In this document: positions 56,020 to 64,000 of the stretch, in pieces | How positions within the stretch are numbered: position 1 is the stretch's first letter | How the letters are laid out: each line of letters begins with the position of its first letter | Assembly: GCA_035771165.1 (NCBI GenBank) | Contig: JAWNZC010000368.1 | Location: 2,948,501 to 3,012,500 of the forward strand | DNA: 64,000 nucleotides | Direction: 5' to 3' | From: Paragorgia papillata | Taxonomy: Eukaryota > Cnidaria > Anthozoa > Scleralcyonacea > Coralliidae | Program-made: the position numbers and the translations under genes | Notes under the pieces: model-generated | Databases searched by the model: none | Told to the model about the DNA's origin: nothing | What the model saw: only the letters and a program-made list of their open reading frames with translations

Positions 56020-56513
56020 AAGGGCATATGACTCGAAAATTAAGTTTGTCTTATTGAAAAGAACATTTAAAATGATAAAATAACATCTTTTGCAGTTTTT
56101 GGTTTCCTTGCTTCGTTTTTGAGATATTCCAGTTTGTTTGATATGCAAATGACACAACTTTTTACGTCACACGTGCATAATGAGTATTATGAGTTACCGA
56201 GAGAAGGTTACATATCTTTGCTATTGTGAAACGAAATCACTTGGAATTCTACATGTTTGGTGTTGTGGATAGAAACACGCACATGCTTCCTTTTAGTTAA
56301 GCCCATGTTTTCATAATAGCAAAGATATGTAACCTTTTCTGATAACTCATTATGTACATGTGACGTAGAAAGTTGTGTCATTTGCATATCAAACAAGCTG
56401 GAATATCTCAAAAACGAAGCAAGGAAACCAAAAATTGCAAAATATGTTATTTTATCATTTTAAATGTTCTTTTCAATAAGACAAACTTAATTTTCGAGTC
56501 ATATGCCCTTTAA
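56020..56513. mobile_element. Palindromic MITE, family A, complete
   Basis: The ends AAAGGGCATATGACTCGAAA and TTTCGAGTCATATGCCCTTT are perfectly inverted. This is the cleanest copy and defines the family ends. Confidence 0.86.
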
Positions 56514-56630
56514 ACAAACATACTTGTCTTTTCTTCAATTATTCGCCCTGAAACTTTCACAATTGAAAGAGATACAGACAGGTGATCTCAAAATTTACTT
56601 TAATATTATTTTTTCCATTTCGTTGCATAG

Positions 56631-56846
56631 GCATATTTCAAAAACAAAATCGTGCGTGGTTGGTTTCGCTTTTACAACGTGTTCAAAGATGGATGGGGAA
56701 GAAAGTACGGCCCTATTTTGATAATGTAGACTTGTGGAATTTGCTGGAACCTATGAAGGAGAAATGAAGTTCGAGTCAACTCTGTACAACGTTGGCTTTC
56801 TCGTTCCCTTGTTCAACAGAAGAGGGAGGAGTCGCTCGCTCTTCAG
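56631..56846 (+). pseudogene. Unidentified coding-like remnant
   Basis: After TTCGTTGCATAG, a frame reads QNRAWLVSLLQRVQRWMGKK and then NVDLWNLLEPMKEK before a stop. A second frame continues with VNSVQRWLSRSLVQQKREES up to TCTTACAG. The biased, helix-rich composition looks protein-coding with one frameshift. I do not recognise the family. A transposon origin is possible. Confidence 0.3.
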
Positions 56847-57548
56847 TCTTACAGGTTAGCCTTCATTAAAATAATATGTGTGATACTGTAGAATGATTGT
56901 GTCGAGTTGTAGTATCGTAGAAGAGTTATGAAACGAGGTCAAAAAATTACAAGCGAGAATTCGTTGTAATATCACGTTACGGGCCCGTAAACGCGAAGTT
57001 TGCCAGGCTATATATTTACGGCATTTCGTTCCCAGCCCCCATACCCTATATTTTCAATATGGCGCAATCTAACAGAATTGTGTATAAAACAGTGAATTGA
57101 GTGAAACATTCGAGGTATAAAATTCGAATGGAGCCAAGCCGAACAATAGTTCCACAGCTGTTTTGTGTAGTTGTAAATATATATTTAATATCTTTCCGAT
57201 TTTTCGTTATGGCTCGCGTCATACAAATTAAAACAACTTAACAACCAGAATCACGTAATCTTTGCTTCTAGCCAGTGACAAACACTCGGTCAAAGAATGA
57301 GGGAATTTGAATTTTCGAAAAGTCATATGACTTCACAGGAGAGTCAGCCATTGAGTAGCACTTGGTTAGCTCTCTTCGATCAACAATCCTGATTCATTAT
57401 GTAAATATGTAATTTAATTACTCCAGCTACCTGTGATAGACCGAGTCTAGCTTTCGGCTCCGTTTTTTTTGTTTTCTTTTTGTCTATGTCGAGAATGGCA
57501 ATTATGGCATCATCCCATCAGGCTTTGCGAAACTGATGCGTGCATGCC

Positions 57549-58044
57549 AAATGCTTTCTTTCTTTGCTTTCTTGATATTATATACGCTTACAATATAGAG
57601 ACTTGACATACTGTATGAACGCTGAACATGTTTGGAAATAATGCTTTCTTTCTTTGCTTTCTTGATATTATATACGCTTACAATATAGAGACTTGACATA
57701 CTGTATGAACGCTGAACATGTTTGGAAATAATGCTTTCTTTCTTTGCTTTCCTGATGTCTGATAAAGTCTTTCTCGTCTCGGATGTGTTCTGTGTGTCCA
57801 CAGACATAGTTATTAGGTCAGTAATGTCGCTGGCAAGTATCTTGATATTATATACGCTTACAATATAGAGACTTGACATACTGTATGAACGCTGAACATG
57901 TTTGGAAATAATGCTTTCTTTCTTTGCTTTCCTGATGTCTGATAAAGTCTTTCTCGTCTCGGATGTGTTCTGTGTGTTCACAGACATAGTTATTAGGTCA
58001 GTAATGTCGCTGGCAAGTATCTTGATATTATATACGCTTACAAT
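57549..58044 (-). repeat. Composite tandem repeat, 90-bp and 180-bp units
   Basis: The block CTTGATATTATATACGCTTA through GTTTGGAAATAATGCTTTCT occurs three times, and CTGATGTCTGATAAAGTCTT through GCTGGCAAGTAT twice. Unit lengths are close to 90 and 180 bp. Both are multiples of three, so a minus-strand frame stays open for 161 codons (57987-57502). Whether it is coding is unknown. Confidence 0.82.
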
Positions 58045-58261
58045 CGCACACGCCGTTAATAGCTGTGTTGATATTTAATACCCGAAGAGACTCGACATAT
58101 GAACGCTGTGTACATGTGTGGAAATACGTTAAATACAGGCAATCGTGTTTTGTTATGGCAAATTGTGTTTTCTATTGTCTGTGATCAATGTGTTTAATAG
58201 ACTTCAGATCCTAGCACGTGACAACCTGCGTATATGAACGTTTCAGCGTAAACAAGACACT

Positions 58262-58411
58262 TAGGATAAAGGACTGGGGGCTAATCATCCTTACTCACAG
58301 CCAGCAACTGAATTACGATCCGAACGACGCAGATCAACGGGCATATCAACCGCCATACGACACAGCTGTTCAGACCACGGATCACAGCTAAGATGTTAGG
58401 TGTTGATTTTA
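58262..58411 (+). repeat. Dispersed repeat, GGATAAAGGACTGGGGGC family
   Basis: It starts GGATAAAGGACTGGGGGCTA and ends CACGGATCACAGCTAAGATG plus TTAGGTGTTGATTTTAT. It matches 25290-25470 with small deletions. Confidence 0.65.
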
Positions 58412-58504
58412 TAGAGGCAGGAAAACCGGAGAACCCGGCGAAAAACCCTCAAAGCACAGGAGAGATCAACTACAACTCTACTCACATGAGTTCCAAGCTC
58501 GACA

Positions 58505-58544
58505 ACGGGGTTATTCCCAAGCGGTCACCCAACTAAGTACTAAC
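58505..58544 (-). repeat. 5S rRNA-like block
   Basis: ATTCCCAAGCGGTCACCCAA and CTAAGTACTAACC resemble the complement of the conserved 3' region of 5S rRNA (GGTTAGTACTTGGATGGGAG, CCGCCTGGGAAT). Only about 40 bp is present. It is probably part of a 5S-derived SINE or similar repeat. The TIR element at 58545 inserted within its AGTACTAAC. Confidence 0.45.
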
Positions 58545-61500
58545 CAATCTCGTTCCCAGAGCCAAATATGCCCGGCCGCGCGGGCAAATCAAATGGCTCT
58601 GGGACAAGCCGTTTGAAACCCCACGAATCGTGGGGTTTTGGGGCGTGCGCAGTTGATAATTCTGTCCTAGTCCTTCTCGGCTCCTGTTTATTTCGAGTCT
58701 TCGACTCAAATATTTGCATTGAAAGTTGTGTTTGGTGTTTTCAAATATATTGAGACTTTTTGACTATGGCATGTACTTTAGCGTCTGAAATTGAGCCTGG
58801 CCTACTGGATGATGCAGTAAATTATTCGCTGGAAAAGATCGGGAAAAAAGACTTATGTGCATCCTTTTGCTGAGACCTTTATAGTACTATGGAGATAGTC
58901 AATGGCTGAGATGTGTTGGCAGTCCTGCCGACCGGTTTTGGTAAACGTAAATCGCTCATATTTCAACTTCTCCCATTTGTCTTCGACTTTCTCAGTGGTG
59001 AAGAATCGGTGTCTTCGGTGATTGTGATTTCTCCTTTAAATGGTTTGATCCGAGATCAAATTGAAAAAGTCACATGCTTACGATAACGATCAAAACGCTG
59101 AACTTCCTGAACACAGAAATACCGATTAGGCTGACACGTTTTCAAAGTATAATGCTGATCAGTTATCGACGTTTCAACTTAATTGCAAACTGTATTACTT
59201 TTTATGCCGCTTTTGTATGACTGAATATAAAGACGAAGGTTCTCAAATGGCAACCAGCACACTGCACGTCACGTTACACTGAACGTCATCATGCATCTTT
59301 CTTTCTGATTGTCCAGTCAACTTTTAATGCAAATGTATTATGTATCTATAAACTGCAAAAATTTATGCAAGGTACAAGGAATCGAATAAACATTTTTTAT
59401 ATACATCTTTTATTTTTAAGATATTATACTGTGTCTGTAAGCTACAATATTTGAGGGTCACCTCAAATAGTTTTGAGGGTCACCTCAAATAGTATTGTCC
59501 CAGATCATGTGCTTTTGTTTCATCTATATAGCACTTTATCAGCGTTTATAATCACACTTAAAAATAATTATTAAAAAATAATTTTAAATTTTTCAACATA
59601 AAAACTGTGAACCAGCAGGTGGAACATGCCTATCACAGTTTATACGATCATGCCACAAAGACTTAAAGAGCACATCATTGCTGTTGAAGCCTGCTATTTA
59701 GGGCACTTTCCAATTGACGAGGTTAGACCGATCAGTCCGGCCAGAATGGACTTGCTTTTGATTAGGACCAAATTTTCCAGTCAGACCATCCCAGATCTCA
59801 AATGAATCGTGTTCCATTTAACTGGACTGACCGGTCTAACCGTGTGTATGGAAAGCCCCCATAGTTGAACAGTTTAACAAGGACTCCTCCATTAAAAAAT
59901 TTTAATATATCAAAAAAATAACAATATTTTGATAATTATTATCTGAAAACAAGAATAATATATTTGTTTAATGTGTTAAAAATACTATTGAAGTTACTAC
60001 ATTAATACCATATTTTTGAAGTCAGAGTCAATTATTGATGCATTTAAATTTATATTTTCTGCAGCAACTTCTTGGCAAAGATAATATGAGGTGGAAAAAA
60101 GTTGATTTCTTTTTGGGACAGCAGATTGACTATGACAACCGAAATGTTTTCTGTCACTTTTAGTACCAATACACGTGCATACCACTGATTGTGCATACTG
60201 CTAGGGGTTTAACCTGTACACTAATCTAGTATAGCAACACAAATAAAATACAAAACAATATGATTTTTTATTTTAAACTTTTTACTCATTGAAGTCATCA
60301 GAAAATGATGATAATTTAAATGAGTTAGAACATAAAAATTAACTCTCTCATTTACAACTTGCCCAGACTTCCTCAGTTGTCCCACAACAACATGCATAAG
60401 AGTTGAAATGCTAATCTTATTTAAATTATTTATTGTTTCAATTTTTAAAAAAATACTCAATAGTAACAATAAATTCTGCTATAGTACTCCTCAGTATCAG
60501 ACGTGTGACCATTAACCACATTTGTTTGTAGGTACTGTCAAGAGCAAACCTAATGTTACTAATCCCTCTGATGCCATAATGATGTGCTCTAATTTGGCTA
60601 GCACAACAGTATATACAAACATTCCATAAAAATATCATAACTGCAGTGCCAGTTCTCATTATAAAGTTTTGATTATATATTACAAAACAATATCCAAAAC
60701 TAATGTTGTGTTGAGTGATAGCGGTGACATAGGTCAGTGAGGAATTTAAGTTTCGAATACCCTGGTTACATAGGCAAGTGGAGAATTTGAGTTTCAAATT
60801 CTCCGGTGGCTAGCTGAGCAGGAAATCTAAAGTCTGGTAAGGCTATTCATAAAAAAATAGCATTATCACATGGTACAAATCTAACTCTCTGATTAGACAA
60901 CTTAACCGTGAAGTATATTTGAGAAATAGAAAATGGCCACCTGTATTTACTGGTATATAGCCTAATATAAACATGAGTGAGTTGGGAGAGTTCAAAATGG
61001 CTCAAGTTTACATAAGTACTTTCAGATTCTCCCAAACTCACTCGAGTGTTTGCATCATGTTATATAAATGCAGGGCATTCTATTATGAAAATAATAGGGC
61101 TAAGAAATGTGCTGTGACATCACAACCATGTTTGCATAGCCTGATATAAACACAGTAACTAAGCAATCACATTGTGCATAAAATACAACCTATTTTAAAA
61201 AATAATATATTTAATTACACTAAACAATAATTATATTTGGCAGAATACTATAAAAAACAAAAATAATAAGAAAACTGAATATACATGTACTGTGTCTGTA
61301 CATGAACCATTATCAAATATTGGCATGATGATTGATGATTCAATGTTGCAAGAGCACAAACAAGTCTATTGGTTTAATAAAAGTAATGGATATTAGGATA
61401 TAGTACTAGTCTTTGAAAACTGGTGTAACCATTGCCAACAACTGAACTGATGTAGACTCATTTTAATATAGCTGCTGCTGTATTTGTAGATTCTACTAGA

Positions 61501-62056
61501 CTACAGTCTAAGAGTGTCAGACTCAAATTTTAATAAAACAAATGCAGTACGCTGTACTGGCCTGGCAAGTGGCAACATTTCTGGCAATATAAGAATGTTG
61601 TACTTATATTCCTTGAAGTCAAACTCAATGTCTATATGACAATATACCATAAATATTTGTAGCACGAAACTGAAATCTGAAAAAGTGAATTCACGTCACG
61701 ACCAAAGGCCTTTGTCACGACCCACAGCTACGACGAATCTGCCGTACGTTCTCCCGTAAACGCTTAAATCAGGGATCCAAACTTGTTACTAAGCCAAATA
61801 AGTATATTTCTTGTCTCTTTGGAAAGAATCTTTCATTTTGTCAGGTTTAATTCTCATAAAGATGTTTTCATTTTGCTCCGCTCCTCTTGAAAATTCAACA
61901 TGGAAACATTAGAAACCGTTGGGAGAATGAGGATGAAATTATCTGCGCAGCGCAGTAGGCGTTGAAGCGTTAAACCAATCAGAGGCAAGTTTCAAACGGC
62001 TTGTCCCAGAGCCATTTGCTTTCCCGGGGGGGAAGCTGGCTCTGGGTACGAGATTG
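58545..62056. mobile_element. 3.5-kb TIR element with RecQ-like fragment, 9-bp target duplication
   Basis: The ends are CAATCTCGTTCCCAGAGCCA and TGGCTCTGGGTACGAGATTG, and the pairing continues with GGCTCTGGGACAAGCCGTTT and AAACGGCTTGTCCCAGAGCC. AGTACTAAC is duplicated at 58536-58544 and 62057-62065. The left part has a RecQ-like coding remnant. The remaining 59100-61950 is AT-rich with no gene that I recognise. The element lies in the inferred long intron of gene C. Confidence 0.88.
58766..59085 (+). pseudogene. RecQ-like helicase N-terminal fragment
   Basis: ATGGCATGTACTTTAGC opens a frame (LLDDAVNYSLEKIGKKDLC) with stops. Then VLAVLPTGFGKRKSLIFQLL (Walker A with two extra residues) and VIVISPLNGLIRDQIEKV (motif Ia) follow. 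The order and wording are those of the RecQ family. Internal stops and the altered motif I show that it is dead. It is comparable to the fragment at 34963-35253, but its termini belong to a different TIR family. Confidence 0.7.
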
Positions 62057-62253
62057 AGTACTAACCGGCAGCGCGCTAACAGCACACGCCACACATGCTT
62101 CCCTAAATGATAGGCAATAGATATTGTGATTAGAAAAAAAGCAACTTGCAGTTGACAAAAACAAAGTTAGGAAACCAAGAAGTACGCGTGAATGCGTAAA
62201 GGTAACGTGTGCAAGTTGTTTGTATCAGCGCGAACTATAAAATGGCTCTGCAA

Positions 62254-62757
62254 TAGCCTAGTTTCTAGGCCTATTCGGTTTGCGTTCTTGGGAAGACTGG
62301 GGAGAGGATGGAAACGAGAAGGCCTAGCAAATTTCGCCAAAAGGTCCTGCCCAGAATCGTTTTGGCTCTTCGAGTGTTCCTGGGAACTAGTACATCTACC
62401 GTAAACAACACTGAGCGGCAGTATAAAAGCGTAAGTGTGTCTGCGAAGATTTTACCAAAGATCTTGGCGATCGAAAGGGGGAAATTATGGAATATATTCC
62501 AATTGGAGCTCGAAATGAGTAGATTAACTTTCAACTTTTGGCGGTTGCAGAAGGAAAGCTAGTGATAGGAAAGCTAGGCTAGTGAAACTTCGTCGATCCG
62601 AGGTGAGCGGGCTTGTATTATTTTATGCGGAAGGAAATAGTAAATGTCGGGAAACACTTAGAACATCATAACATCACAACTCTTCCTCAATAAACAACCA
62701 AGCTGTGAAGTGAAAGTGTTTACGAATTTTGCTAGGCCTTAAAACTAGGCTAGAATA
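62254..62757. mobile_element. MITE with ATAGCCTAGTTT termini
   Basis: AATAGCCTAGTTTCTAGGCC at the left and GGCCTTAAAACTAGGCTAGA at the right are imperfect inverted repeats. The inside includes a second AGGCCTAGCA. No coding sequence was recognised. Confidence 0.6.
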
Positions 62758-62850
62758 GGACTATGACAGCCGTTCCTTTCGCCTCCCGCCTCAAATAGAA
62801 CGCAGACTAGTGTCAAAACTTCCACGCAACGATGATGCGCTGGCGCTCAG

Positions 62851-63314
62851 CAGTGGCGGCGCCACGGGGTGGACTGGGGTGGACATGTCAGTTTGATGTC
62901 AGACATGCCAGTTCTTTTCCAGATCGATTTCTTAACTTTTCCAAATCCGTGGAGAAAACATTGGGAGAGGGAGGGGGGTGGCGCGAAGTAGTATTGAGAC
63001 TTTTTAAGAGTGTGGCTGGTAATCACTCCGGCGTTGGTAGGAGAACCGAGAACGGTCAGCAGTACTATTGCATTTCATGAAGGGTTACATAAAGTACGCT
63101 CGGTCGCATCCCCTCCGCTGATACGAAGTAGTTAGGGCTCGGGCGAAATTTCGTAATCGTCCTAAAATGTGTTTTCTTTTGTGCATTTTTTATGACGTTT
63201 TATAACCTTCAGAATTCTGTAAAATCACCCCTCAAAGTGCAGGAAATGGCGTTTCAGGGACTCTAGATTCCAAAATTTTTCGGGGGAGCATGCGAGCCCC
63301 TGGCGCCGCCACTG
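62851..63314. mobile_element. Non-autonomous hAT element
   Basis: The ends CAGTGGCGGCGCCA and TGGCGCCGCCACTG are perfect inverted repeats. The flanks are GCGCTCAG and GCGTTCAG, an 8-bp duplication with one change. The right part carries the shared subterminal motif (TTTTTCGGGGGAGCATGC). It ends 23 bp before the donor side of the gene C exon. Confidence 0.85.
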
Positions 63315-63336
63315 GCGTTCAGTATCAATGACTTAC

Positions 63337-63616
63337 TTTCTCCGGTGGTGGTTTCGGTGTTTTCTTTGTCTTATCAACCACCGCATACACAGGAGGCAAG
63401 CCGTTACCAGCATCTGGAGGGCTCTCCTTACTAGGTCCAGCATCTGAAGGGCTCTCCTTACTAGGTCCATCATCTGGAGGGCTCTCGTTACTAGGTCCTG
63501 CTTCGTCAGCTGCACGAGCCTGGTCTATCTGCGCTGCATCAACAGATTCATACGGGTTGCCTTTATCCATACTAGCGGCATAACTAGGATTTAAATGATT
63601 TTCCACAATGTCTTCT
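63337..63616 (-). CDS. Receptor gene C, cytoplasmic exon with tyrosine motifs
   Basis: Minus strand: the exon follows CATTTCATTTTCTAG and ends at GAGAAA before GTAAGTCATTG, 280 nt, entering with one base of a split codon and leaving in phase 0. It encodes EDIVENHLNPSYAAS, GNPYESVD, three degenerate repeats on the pattern GPSKESPPDA, and LPPVYAVVDKTKKTPKPPPE. It is Pro/Ser-rich and hydrophilic with three tyrosine motifs (NPSY, YESV, YAVV), as expected of an intracellular receptor tail. Upstream exons (ectodomain, TM) would lie beyond 64000. No ATG start is expected here. Confidence 0.72.
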
Positions 63617-63684
63617 CTAGAAAATGAAATGACAGATTCAGTTATATAACCAGATACAGTGCTAGCGCGAAACGTGGCCTGAAA

Positions 63685-64000
63685 AAAGGTAGCGTAAAAA
63701 AAGTCGCGTTAAAAATGTCGCATCAAAAAAGTCGGGTCAAAAACATCGCGTCAAAATATTCGTTTAAAATGTCCTGTCGAAAACGTCCCGTCGAAAACGT
63801 CGCGTAAAAACTGTCCCGTCAGAAAAGTTGTGTCGAAAAATTCCCGTCGAAAAAATCGCTTGAAAAAAAGTTAGTCTCAAAAACGTCGCGTCAAAAAGGT
63901 CGTCTCGAAAAATTTGCGTCGAAAACGCAGTCGTGTCAAAAACCTTGCATCAAAAAAGTCGCTTTAAAAAAGTCTTGTCAACAAAAATGTCGCGTCTAAA
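63685..64000. repeat. Short degenerate tandem repeat, AAAAAnGTCGCGTC
   Basis: Units of about 13-16 bp (AAAAAGTCGCGTC and variants TCCCGTC, TCGTCTC) run to the window end. A trace of the same unit (AAAAATGTCGCGTCAAAAAT) occurs at about 3365-3390 in gene A. Confidence 0.85.

Overview
The window is nuclear DNA from an animal, not a prokaryote. Coding sequence is split by GT-AG introns, the DNA is AT-rich, and transposon remnants and microsatellites dominate. The retroelements (CR1/L2-like LINEs, one with a 2A-type peptide and one with an SGNH-esterase ORF1), the ZMYM-like hAT transposases and the style of the immunoglobulin receptors suggest a cnidarian, probably an anthozoan (stony coral or sea anemone). 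That assignment is inference.

The host genes are cell-surface receptors with tyrosine motifs. Gene B (exons from 8472 to 23834, + strand) is complete: signal peptide, V-like Ig domain, two further Ig domains, one transmembrane helix and a tail with two ITAM-spaced pairs of YxxL motifs. It is 468 aa long, and all four exon joins are phase 1. Gene A (1104 to 5072, + strand) is the 3' part of a sister gene whose first exons lie before the window. The two belong to a tandem duplication: roughly 1-5845 matches 17214-25500. Their Ig exons have diverged while the signalling tail is almost unchanged. A different receptor is encoded on the minus strand, with exons at 63616-63337 and 55585-55445. Its tail carries NPxY, YESV, YAVV, an ITIM (LTYASL) and an ITSM-like motif (TTYASI). 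ITAM-type and ITIM/ITSM-type receptors facing each other resemble the paired activating/inhibitory receptor clusters of vertebrates and the cnidarian allorecognition loci. This is the most interesting content of the window.

Layout: 1-5.9 kb, duplicate unit 1 with gene A. 5.9-8.4 kb, TIR elements and the upstream region of gene B. 8.4-23.8 kb, gene B, whose large intron holds a hAT element (9487-13432, 8-bp target duplication), an LTR/LINE chimera, a 138-bp-arm inverted repeat, MITEs and the 5' part of duplicate unit 2. 25.7-29.4 kb, a 3.6-kb purine-only-to-G-rich satellite block. 29.4-42 kb, MITEs, long palindromes, a broken LINE and a TIR element with a RecQ-helicase fragment. 42.3-47.1 kb, a hAT element with a nested LINE. 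47.7-54.1 kb, hAT, MITE, GACA, AT-microsatellite and LINE fragments. 55.4-63.6 kb, the minus-strand receptor exons and their 7.75-kb transposon-filled intron. 63.7-64 kb, a short tandem repeat.

Exon calls rest on splice signals, phase agreement and the match between the two gene copies. Transposon ends rest on inverted termini and visible target-site duplications. No database search was possible.
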